A DNA stretch of 64,000 bases from positions 1-64,000 of the forward strand of contig NZ_JALOAA010000003.1 of the NCBI RefSeq assembly GCF_023229025.1, in the 5' to 3' direction. A program made the position numbers and the translations under genes. The notes under the pieces are model-generated. The model did not search any database. It saw nothing but the letters and a program-made list of their open reading frames with translations, and had not been told where the DNA came from. The DNA comes from Sulfurimonas sp. GTDB lineage: Bacteria > Campylobacterota > Campylobacteria > Campylobacterales > Sulfurimonadaceae. Positions 9,600 to 16,569 of the stretch are shown here, piece by piece; position 1 is the stretch's first letter; every line of letters begins with the position of its first letter.

Positions 9600-10162
9600 T
9601 GCGACTTTACGCACTATGTGATCAAGGCCTTCTTGATAGAAGAGGAGTTTTGTTAGAAGAGTATATCCGCATTGCAAAAGAGCAAAATGCGGAGATAATT
9701 CAGTACCGAAATAAAAGTGCAGATATCGCATTTGTAAAACAGCAACTTATCAAAATCAGAAAGCTCTATAGCGGTTTTTTAATTGTCAATGATACATATG
9801 AGCTTATAGATTTTTGTGATGGAGTTCATGTAGGACAAGATGACTTAAGAGCAATTGACACAGATCCGCTAAAAGCCGTAAAAATTTTAAGAGACGTTAT
9901 TAAAAGAGATAAGATTCTAGGTATTTCAACCCACAATAAAGAAGAGGTGCTACAAGCAAATGAGATGGAGTTGAACTATATAGGCTTAGGTGCATACAGA
10001 GAGACAGAGACAAAAAACAATATATCTACTACTCTAGGAGAGAAGTTAGATGAGATTGCTTCATACTCTAAGCATTTTGTAGCCGCTATCGGGGGTGTGA
10101 AAAAAAATGATAACTTCTCTCATGTTACATATCATGTTATTGGAAGTGGACTTATTCCGTGA
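9599..10162 (+). CDS. thiE: Thiamine phosphate synthase-like protein
   Basis: 187 residues with the TIM-barrel motifs of the ThiE/TenI family: IIQYRNK for the pyrophosphate site, NDTYELIDFCDGVHVGQDDL for the pyrimidine and phosphate site, GISTHN, GLGAYRETETK and AIGGV. ThiE joins the thiazole and pyrimidine halves of thiamine. It is shorter than most ThiE (about 205-220) and the usual GPIFPT segment is replaced by GLGAYRETET, so a TenI-like role is not excluded. It starts in a TAATG overlap with accD, and rlmH starts inside its last codons. Confidence 0.75.
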   Translation: MRLYALCDQGLLDRRGVLLEEYIRIAKEQNAEIIQYRNKSADIAFVKQQLIKIRKLYSGFLIVNDTYELIDFCDGVHVGQDDLRAIDTDPLKAVKILRDVIKRDKILGISTHNKEEVLQANEMELNYIGLGAYRETETKNNISTTLGEKLDEIASYSKHFVAAIGGVKKNDNFSHVTYHVIGSGLIP

Positions 10163-10617
10163 ATATAGAGATAGTCTCAATTGCTAAAAAAGAGAACACA
10201 ACTTTTGATCCTCTCTACAAAGAACTCACAAAGATGATCTCTCGTTTTGCAAAAGTGGATGATATTGAACTTTTTAACAAAGATGTAACAAAAGCACACA
10301 CCATATCACCTAGAGCTTCACAGCAGGCTTATTCAAAAATTTTAGAGCCATATATTTCTAGAGGTTTTAACGTAATATTACATCCTGAGGGAAAAATAAT
10401 CGATAGTTATGAATTTAGTAAGCTATTAGATGGTAAAATTGCGATTAAATTTTTCATAGGAGGGGCTTACGGCTTTGAGGATGAGTTTTTGAAAAAAAGC
10501 GACATCGTTATAAGTTTAGGAAATATTACTATGAGTCATAAGATTGCAAAAGCTGTTTTGCTTGAGCAAATTTATAGAGGATTTTCAATTTTAAGCAACC
10601 ATCCATATCACAAATAA
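10159..10617 (+). CDS. rlmH: 23S rRNA (pseudouridine-1915-N3) methyltransferase RlmH
   Basis: 152 residues, the normal size of this SPOUT-class methyltransferase. FIGGAYGF forms part of the knotted AdoMet site, and the C-terminal stretch MSHKIAKAVLLEQIYRG then HPYHK is diagnostic of RlmH. It methylates a pseudouridine in helix 69 of 23S rRNA on the assembled ribosome. The start is GTG and overlaps the end of the thiE-like gene by 4 bases. The next gene, a DksA-like regulator, starts 10 bases after its stop. Confidence 0.92.
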   Translation: MNIEIVSIAKKENTTFDPLYKELTKMISRFAKVDDIELFNKDVTKAHTISPRASQQAYSKILEPYISRGFNVILHPEGKIIDSYEFSKLLDGKIAIKFFIGGAYGFEDEFLKKSDIVISLGNITMSHKIAKAVLLEQIYRGFSILSNHPYHK

Positions 10618-10626
10618 GGAAAGCAA

Positions 10627-10977
10627 GTGCAAGCTAGCGAGTTAAAATACTTTAAAGAAATTTTAGAGAGTAGAAAAGAACAGATAATTAAAAATATCGA
10701 TAGTGTTAATGATGAACTAAGCCAGTTAAATTCATTGGAGCTTAATGATGAGGGCGATCATGCATCGGTTGGTAACAGCTCTATGGTAGAAAACGCAATT
10801 GTGAAGCAACAAGAAAAAGAGCTAAGAGAAATCAATGTAACTTTAGGAAAAATCACATCGGGTGATTATGGTATATGTGAGATGTGTGAAGATACAATAG
10901 GCTTTCAAAGGTTAAAAGTTAAGCCTCATGCGATATACTGTATTGATTGTAGAGAGATTGTAGAAAAAGCAAAATAA
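10627..10977 (+). CDS. dksA: DksA/TraR-type zinc-finger regulator
   Basis: 116 residues: a two-helix coiled coil (about 1-75), then a four-cysteine zinc finger, CEMC (84, 87) and CIDC (105, 108). The tip between the helices reads NDEGDHAS, which keeps acidic residues of the kind DksA inserts into the RNA polymerase secondary channel. It is shorter than E. coli DksA (151) but close to the DksA-like proteins of Campylobacter. It probably works with ppGpp in the stringent response. GTG start after AAGGA. The order accD...rlmH-dksA resembles that of C. jejuni. Confidence 0.85.
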   Translation: MQASELKYFKEILESRKEQIIKNIDSVNDELSQLNSLELNDEGDHASVGNSSMVENAIVKQQEKELREINVTLGKITSGDYGICEMCEDTIGFQRLKVKPHAIYCIDCREIVEKAK

Positions 10978-10987
10978 GGAGTAAAAG

Positions 10988-12004
10988 ATGTATATTAAAA
11001 GATACACGATGGCGGCACTAGCATTAATTGTTTTGATAGGGTGGTATATTTACGCTTTTATAACTCAAGAGAGCATTAGCTTTGAGTTTTTCGGTTCAAC
11101 AATGCCATCATTTTCTATTGCATTGTGGGTAGTTGTACCGATGATTATACTATACCTTGCAAGTGTTGTTCATATGCTTTTTTACTCACTTATGGATACT
11201 TTGAAGAAACGTAAATATGAGAAAGATTACGAAAGAATAGTAGATGCGATTGTAGATGCTTATCTTGGTAAAAAGGAGCGCTCTCACTCTTTTAAAACAG
11301 ATAGATACAAGCTCCTTGGCTCGCTTGTCGATAATGCAACAATTTTTCCGGTTGGAGAGTTTGATGCTAATATTGATAATAAAAAATTAAAAGAGGTTCT
11401 TACTCTAATAAACAAGATTAGAAACGGCGAAGCAGTCGATATTAGAAAGTACTCTCTTTTGCCGTCTAATGCACTAGTTATTCAAAATGATAGAAATAGA
11501 TATAAAAAAGGCGATATAAGTGCCGAGGATATTTTGAGTGACAAAAACAAGTATGATATTAGTCTGCGTAAAGAGGTGTATGTAGATTTTGTAAAGCACG
11601 CACCGCTATATGCAATAGAAAAATATAAGAGTGCTCTTAGCAAAGATGCATTTTTTGAGATATTATCAAGAATTAATGCTGATGAGCATACTTTAGAGGT
11701 ATCAAATGACTCTCTTATATCTCTTTTTAATGATTTAAAACTAGAGCAAAAAGAGTATATAGAGGCTTCAAAAAAACTCTCCAAATCAATGCTTCCGGAG
11801 CAGAGAATAAAACTGTTTGAGACATTAAGCAATGAGAATGAAATAGCAATGGAAGCGTATCTGTTTACTCTTTTTGATTTAGAGATGCTCTCACCTGCTA
11901 AAGATATTTTGGATATCTCGCAGCCTAATGAGTATATGTCATTTAAAGCTTATAGTTCACTAAGAGATTGTGGAAAACATTTTGATATCAATCTTTTTAT
12001 GTAA
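10988..12004 (+). CDS. Two-helix membrane protein of unknown function
   Basis: 338 residues, not recognised. Two hydrophobic helices near the N-terminus (about 9-25 and 41-66) anchor a mostly helical, charged cytoplasmic part of about 270 residues that begins with a basic stretch KKRKYEKDYERIV. No catalytic motif is visible. It starts 10 bases after dksA with a GGAG Shine-Dalgarno and ends 15 bases before dusB, so it belongs to the same transcript. I infer a conserved housekeeping role from this setting only. Confidence 0.75.
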   Translation: MYIKRYTMAALALIVLIGWYIYAFITQESISFEFFGSTMPSFSIALWVVVPMIILYLASVVHMLFYSLMDTLKKRKYEKDYERIVDAIVDAYLGKKERSHSFKTDRYKLLGSLVDNATIFPVGEFDANIDNKKLKEVLTLINKIRNGEAVDIRKYSLLPSNALVIQNDRNRYKKGDISAEDILSDKNKYDISLRKEVYVDFVKHAPLYAIEKYKSALSKDAFFEILSRINADEHTLEVSNDSLISLFNDLKLEQKEYIEASKKLSKSMLPEQRIKLFETLSNENEIAMEAYLFTLFDLEMLSPAKDILDISQPNEYMSFKAYSSLRDCGKHFDINLFM

Positions 12005-12019
12005 TTTGTTAAATATAAA

Positions 12020-12973
12020 ATGAGTGATAAACTATCTTTTAAAGAACCTATTTATGTACTAGCCCCACTAGCGGGCTATACCGACCTGCCCTTTAGGAGT
12101 GTAGTTAAAAAGTTTGGAGCAGATTTAACTGTAAGCGAGATGCTTAGCTCAAACGCTCTGGCTCATGGTTCTGCAAAAACACTCAACATGATACAAAAAA
12201 GCCCCAACGAAGATCCATATTCAGTTCAGATTGCAGGAGCAGATGTTGATATTGTTCGCCGCGCAGTTGAGATACTAAATGAACAAGATGGTATCGACAT
12301 CATAGATTTAAATTGTGGTTGCCCCGTACCAAAAGTAGTAGGGCATGGAAGCGGAAGTTCACTACTGTTAGATCTGCCCTTAATGGGTAATATCATAAAA
12401 ACTATCAAAGATAATTCAAACAAAAGTTTAACAAGCGTAAAAATAAGACTCGGCTTTGAGAAAAAAAACCATATAGAGATAGCTAAGAGAGTCGAAGATA
12501 GTGGAGCGGACTTTATTGCAGTGCATGGAAGAACACGTGCAGGAAGATTTAAGGCGCCTGTTGATTATGACGCTATAAGAGAGATTAAAGAAGCAATAAA
12601 AATTCCGGTAATAGCAAACGGTGACATAGACTCTTATGAGAAGGCAAAGTGGGTGCTAGAGCATACTGGGGCCGATGGGGTAATGATTGGAAGAGGAGCA
12701 GTCGGTGCTCCTTGGATATTTCATCAACTTAAATCAGGAAGTGAGTTTATTGACAAAAAAATCAAGCATGATATAATCATGGAGCACTTTGATAAAATGA
12801 TAGAGTTTTATGACTCCCATGGAGTACCTATGTTTAGAAAGCATACTCATACTTACTCTAAAGGTTACCGAGGCGCATCGGCACTTAGAGACAGTGTAAA
12901 CCGTATATCTGACGTACAAGAGTACCGCGCTGTGATAGATGACTTTTTTAGTAATAGCGAGATAGTTTGTTAA
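12020..12973 (+). CDS. dusB: tRNA-dihydrouridine synthase (DusB type)
   Basis: 317 residues with the FMN-dependent TIM barrel of the Dus family: APLAGYTDLPFR at the N-terminus, LNCGCPVPKVV with the catalytic cysteine at 101, VHGRTRAG, and GNGDI-like IANGDIDS then GVMIGRGAVGAPW for phosphate binding. It reduces selected uridines in the tRNA D-loop using NADPH. A short helical C-terminal domain with FRKHTHTYSKGYRGA binds tRNA. The next gene starts at a TTG inside its last codons. Confidence 0.93.
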   Translation: MSDKLSFKEPIYVLAPLAGYTDLPFRSVVKKFGADLTVSEMLSSNALAHGSAKTLNMIQKSPNEDPYSVQIAGADVDIVRRAVEILNEQDGIDIIDLNCGCPVPKVVGHGSGSSLLLDLPLMGNIIKTIKDNSNKSLTSVKIRLGFEKKNHIEIAKRVEDSGADFIAVHGRTRAGRFKAPVDYDAIREIKEAIKIPVIANGDIDSYEKAKWVLEHTGADGVMIGRGAVGAPWIFHQLKSGSEFIDKKIKHDIIMEHFDKMIEFYDSHGVPMFRKHTHTYSKGYRGASALRDSVNRISDVQEYRAVIDDFFSNSEIVC

Positions 12974-14100
12974 AGATAAATAAATCAATAAAGAGATTAG
13001 ACCACAGCGACATAGGCGATAATTTACTACACTATGACTACAACGTAAAACATCTTCTCTCTTTGATAAGAAGAGGGGTAAGCAAAGACGATCCTCACTA
13101 CTTAAGCTCATACCGCTCTTTTGAGGGCGAAGTTTTTGAAAACTTTATCTATGAAAAGCTTCTTATTTATGCCGCAGAGAATGATGAGATTGAGAAGTTT
13201 GTGCTAAAGGGTTTTCATCAAGATAAAATAAAGGCTCATGCAAACACACTCTCCATAAGCGAAAAGCAGCAGATAGTATATAGAACAAAAAGCAGAGAAA
13301 TCAGTGAATTTGACGCTATGCTTATAACAAAAGATAAGAAGCTATATTTTGTAGAGATGACACTTGTAAAATCTGTTCTAAAGCTTAGAAAAAGACTTAG
13401 AAAGAAAAAAGCCCTCCTTGAGATAATTTTTCCAAACTATGAGATAAAAGCTTTGATTATTTTAAATGAGGGAGCAACGGGAATCAGACAACTTCCTTCT
13501 TACTGCACCGTTTGGGTAACGGAAGAGTTTTTAGCAAATGATGTACTTGAGTATATTGTAGATACCGATGCTAAAAAATTGATGCCCAAAAAGAGAGTTA
13601 AATCTCCAAAAATGATAGAGGCTCACTCCCTGAAACTTTACCCCTTTAGATACTACAATACAATATCATGGATAACAAAAACTATAAACAGCAATAAACA
13701 TCTGCTAGATATGAATTTTCTTATGAGTGAAAAAATCCAAAGATACCATGATTTATATAACAAATTTTATGTCGGTTTTATAGATGTAGCAGAAGTTAGA
13801 GATATGTTGGAACTAGATGAGAGCTATAAAGATGGCCACCGAGTTATCGTGGCGATAGAGAAGAAGCACTCAGATGAGATAGTCCTTACTTACTACATAC
13901 AGTTGACGCGAAAAAAATTATATCTCTTTTCGTTTGATGAAGATAAAGTTGTAAAAGAGAAGAAAGATCCATACGGTATTACAGTAACTGAGGTTTATCA
14001 TATAAGTAAAATGATGGATGAGAAGTATAGGCTAACTATAGCAAACTTAGATATGATAAATAAGCTTTTACGAGATAAGTTTCAATCGTTTACCTCCTAA
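12967..14100 (+). CDS. Unknown protein, possibly with a degenerate nuclease-like fold
   Basis: 377 residues, family not recognised. The N-terminal half has SFEGEVFENFIYEKL (about 51-65), then SEFDAMLI (113-120), then KLYFVEMT (125-132). That spacing of E, D and E resembles the alpha-beta-beta core of PD-(D/E)XK enzymes, but the expected lysine two residues after the last glutamate is a threonine. A basic helix LRKRLRKKK follows. The C-terminal half (about 230-377) is mixed alpha/beta with no visible motif. It starts at TTG overlapping dusB by 7 bases and ends convergent with fliO, overlapping it by 4 bases. Confidence 0.7.
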   Translation: MLKINKSIKRLDHSDIGDNLLHYDYNVKHLLSLIRRGVSKDDPHYLSSYRSFEGEVFENFIYEKLLIYAAENDEIEKFVLKGFHQDKIKAHANTLSISEKQQIVYRTKSREISEFDAMLITKDKKLYFVEMTLVKSVLKLRKRLRKKKALLEIIFPNYEIKALIILNEGATGIRQLPSYCTVWVTEEFLANDVLEYIVDTDAKKLMPKKRVKSPKMIEAHSLKLYPFRYYNTISWITKTINSNKHLLDMNFLMSEKIQRYHDLYNKFYVGFIDVAEVRDMLELDESYKDGHRVIVAIEKKHSDEIVLTYYIQLTRKKLYLFSFDEDKVVKEKKDPYGITVTEVYHISKMMDEKYRLTIANLDMINKLLRDKFQSFTS

Positions 14101-14966
14101 TATCTACTAGAAGCCGCCTTCTCTTTATATGCTTGCAAATACTCAGTAGAGTCTTCGCTACTGTTTAAAAAGTTATCCAACTCTTGATGCCTGCTTTGTA
14201 AAATAGATTCAAAATCATCTTGTGTAACAGGTCTGTTTTGTGTAAATTTATCAAGCAGTATGTTGTTTTTCCCCATAAGCACAAGATAACTCTGTTCGCC
14301 AAAGTCAAGCATTACAACACTGTTTTGGCTATCAAGAGATTTTTGAAACCTAATACTTACATCATTTGAGAGAGTCGGTTGTGAAACTTTTTTCTCTGCT
14401 TCACTATTTTGAGCAAAGAGCCAAGAGGTTCTGTTCTGCTTTGTTTGTGGAGTCGATACTCTCTTTTTAATGTAAAAAAGTATTATAATCCCTATGATTA
14501 ATATTGTTATGACTATATAGTAGCTCTGAGCTATATCATCACTCTTTTTTGTCGGAAGAGAGTGTAGGGAGTCTGCTTCTTGGAGTTTTTCCGGCTCTTT
14601 ATCTGTAGGAACAGCAGGAGCAAATCTCAGTCTAAGTCCATATCCATCAGATGTTTTTGAAGCTTGAAGAGCTATCGAAGGAGGCACGGCTGCCGCTATT
14701 TGCGTATAGCCGGACATTGGAGTAATAGCAATTGATTTTATATATTTTGATGATAGTTTTTTTAGCTTTGAAGACTCTATGGAGGCATCTTCTAGTTTGA
14801 TTAAGATAGTGGAGTCACTCAGACTCTGTTTTATAACTCCTTCATAGGGAGTCGCAAATGTTATCATGACATCTACTCTGTCAGTTCTATCATAAATGTT
14901 GTAGCTTAATATTTTTGACGCATACAGGGAGAGTGGAAGAAGAAAAAATAGTAGTACTCTAATCAT
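14097..14966 (-). CDS. fliO: FliO-like flagellar export protein with large periplasmic domain
   Basis: 289 residues: signal peptide (about 1-16), a beta-rich periplasmic domain (about 17-120) that looks like an AMIN-type fold, one transmembrane helix (about 148-166) followed by KKR, and a cytoplasmic tail. FliO in most bacteria is small with a short outer part; the campylobacterotal FliO (such as the protein next to fliN in H. pylori) is known for its large N-terminal periplasmic domain, and this fits. It helps assemble the FliP-FliR core of the flagellar export gate. Its ATG overlaps the fliN stop as ATGA. The call rests on architecture and neighbour, not on sequence identity. Confidence 0.7.
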   Translation of the reverse strand: MIRVLLFFLLPLSLYASKILSYNIYDRTDRVDVMITFATPYEGVIKQSLSDSTILIKLEDASIESSKLKKLSSKYIKSIAITPMSGYTQIAAAVPPSIALQASKTSDGYGLRLRFAPAVPTDKEPEKLQEADSLHSLPTKKSDDIAQSYYIVITILIIGIIILFYIKKRVSTPQTKQNRTSWLFAQNSEAEKKVSQPTLSNDVSIRFQKSLDSQNSVVMLDFGEQSYLVLMGKNNILLDKFTQNRPVTQDDFESILQSRHQELDNFLNSSEDSTEYLQAYKEKAASSRY

Positions 14967-15301
14967 AGTCTCTCTTTTGCAAGGTGGTATAAGACAGCGC
15001 TTGAGTCAAGAATCTCATTTATACGAATAGCAAGATTTTTCTCATATACCATTACTTCGCCTTTTCCTAAAATACGCCCGTTAACATAAGATTCAACACT
15101 CTCGCCGGCAGGTTTTTTAAGGTCTATAATTGAGCCTTTTGTTAACTTCAATATGTCACCTATAGTAAGTTCTGTTTCGCCAAGCTCAGATATAAACTCA
15201 ACTTCCATATCTAAAAGCCCGGAGTAATCCATCCATGAAAGTTCACTTTCAGGGTCGAATACAAACTCTTTAGCTCCATAAGTGTGTTTTCTTTTTTTCA
15301 A
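14963..15301 (-). CDS. fliN: Flagellar motor switch protein FliN
   Basis: 112 residues ending in a SpoA/FliN domain: MEVEFISELGETELTIGDIL, LTKGSIIDL, then VNGRILGKGEVMV and a final amphipathic segment. FliN forms the base of the C-ring with FliM and FliG and takes part in switching and export. The start is TTG, directly after the cheX stop, with AAGGAG inside the end of cheX as its ribosome site, so the two are coupled. The stop overlaps the fliO start. Confidence 0.93.
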   Translation of the reverse strand: MKKRKHTYGAKEFVFDPESELSWMDYSGLLDMEVEFISELGETELTIGDILKLTKGSIIDLKKPAGESVESYVNGRILGKGEVMVYEKNLAIRINEILDSSAVLYHLAKERL

Positions 15302-15724
15302 CTACAGCTCCTTGATGGCTATAATCATCTCATCATTTTCTATTTTTAAGACTTTTGCTCTGTCATACTCAAAGTCAAAAATATCAATCTTTTCAAAATG
15401 GGGTATGGACATGCTGTATGAGTGTAATGCACTATCTGCTACAAGAACTTTAGCACTCCCAACAATGAGATTTGCAGTCTCAAGCGTCATGTCTATTAAT
15501 GTCTCTTCATCACTTACATCTTCTTCTAAAAAGAGCGTAGATACTCTTTGTGCAAAACTTGGTGTTGCTCCCACATAAACTCTATACTTACTCTCATCTA
15601 GACTCTCTATGTCAATATAAGCAATAACTGTTCTCATCTGTGCTATATCATCATGCAACTCGTACGGTAATCTAATCTGGTGAACGCAGAAATTCTTTGA
15701 AGCTTCAATAATTGTATTTAACAT
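15302..15724 (-). CDS. cheX: CheX-like chemotaxis protein
   Basis: 140 residues of the CheC/CheX phosphatase fold. The helix with EETLIDMTLETANLIVGSAK holds the E-x2-N arrangement (ETAN) that CheX uses to remove phosphate from CheY-P. It opens with about 20 residues typical of CheX (IIEASKNF). CheX lowers CheY-P and so resets flagellar rotation. First gene of the cheX-fliN-fliO unit, with a -10 box at 15746-15751. CheC-like or FliY-like roles are alternatives. Confidence 0.75.
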   Translation of the reverse strand: MLNTIIEASKNFCVHQIRLPYELHDDIAQMRTVIAYIDIESLDESKYRVYVGATPSFAQRVSTLFLEEDVSDEETLIDMTLETANLIVGSAKVLVADSALHSYSMSIPHFEKIDIFDFEYDRAKVLKIENDEMIIAIKEL

Positions 15725-15745
15725 TTTTTTGCCCTTATTTGAAGG

Positions 15746-15751
15746 ATTATA
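15746..15751 (-). promoter_or_regulatory. -10 box for cheX-fliN-fliO
   Basis: Minus-strand TATAAT, 22 bases before the cheX ATG. No GG-N10-GC sigma-54 site is visible, so this motility unit looks sigma-70-driven. Confidence 0.45.
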
Positions 15752-15795
15752 CTTTAATGAATATCAAACTAAAATTAAACGGTGCTCTAAGATGA

Positions 15796-15801
15796 TATAA
15801 T
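15796..15801 (+). promoter_or_regulatory. -10 box for the TauE/SafE gene
   Basis: TATAAT 20 bases before the ATG at 15821. A start point 6-8 bases later leaves a leader of only about 13 bases, so little room for a ribosome site. Confidence 0.45.
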
Positions 15802-15820
15802 TCAAAAAAAAGTTTTGATA

Positions 15821-16552
15821 ATGATTGAGTTAGTTTTTTTGGGCATCGGTGTCGGCACACTATCAGGTTTTTTTGGTATAGGAGGCGGGACAATACTTAT
15901 TCCGCTTCTACTGCTTCTTGGTTATGAGATAAAAGATGCTATTGGTATATCGGTTGTGCAGATGGTCTTTAGCTCAGTTTATGGCAGTTATCTAAACAAC
16001 AAAAACAAAACGCTTGATGTTCCTATGGTTTTTACTATAGGCATAGGCGGCTTTGCCGGAGCGCTGCTTAGTGGGTTTTTTACGTCTATCTTTAGTGATA
16101 CTGCTTTAGAAGTAATATTTTTACTCTTTGCCCTATTTGCGCTTAGCAGGCTCTTTTTTAAAGCAAAAATTGATGTAGTTCAAAGAGAAGTAAATGGGGT
16201 TGCGCTTTTTTTCATAGGTCTTTTGTTGGGTTTTTTTAGTATGCTTATAGGAGTTGGCGGAAGTATCATGTTGGTTCCGATTTTAGTCGGTTTCTTACAT
16301 GTAGATTTGAAAAAAGCGATATCTGCGGGACTTTTTTTCGTAGTTTTTTCATCTATCTCAGGGCTGATTTCTCATGCTTTAAGCAGAGAGATAGATTTTT
16401 TTAGCGGAGTAGTTATAGGCTTGGCATCACTAATTGGCGTATATGCAGGTATTTTACTTAAAGATAGAGTAGATTTAGCGTTGCAGAAAAAATTATTAGT
16501 AGGTTTTTACCTATTAATTGTTATATACTTAATACAAAGAATATTATTATAG
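15821..16552 (+). CDS. TauE/SafE-family membrane transporter
   Basis: 243 residues, almost wholly hydrophobic, with about eight transmembrane helices in two related halves. Each half has a glycine-rich motif: GFFGIGGGTILIPLL and IGVGGSIMLVPIL, the signature of the TauE/SafE (DUF81) family. Members export sulfite, sulfoacetate or other organic or inorganic anions. The substrate cannot be told here, though sulfur anions would suit a sulfur oxidiser. I prefer the ATG at 15821 over a TTG six bases earlier. uvrA follows after 17 bases. Confidence 0.85.
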   Translation: MIELVFLGIGVGTLSGFFGIGGGTILIPLLLLLGYEIKDAIGISVVQMVFSSVYGSYLNNKNKTLDVPMVFTIGIGGFAGALLSGFFTSIFSDTALEVIFLLFALFALSRLFFKAKIDVVQREVNGVALFFIGLLLGFFSMLIGVGGSIMLVPILVGFLHVDLKKAISAGLFFVVFSSISGLISHALSREIDFFSGVVIGLASLIGVYAGILLKDRVDLALQKKLLVGFYLLIVIYLIQRILL

Positions 16553-16569
16553 AGGAATGTTAGTTATAA

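Noticed and set aside
12734..13111. Open frame of 125 codons on the minus strand over dusB and the next gene
   Set aside because: It is antisense to two coupled genes and its translation shows no recognisable domain.
14097..15780. Sigma-54 promoter (GG-N10-GC) for the motility genes near rpoN
   Set aside because: I looked before cheX, fliL and flgA and saw no pair of GG and GC at the right distance; TATAAT boxes fit better.
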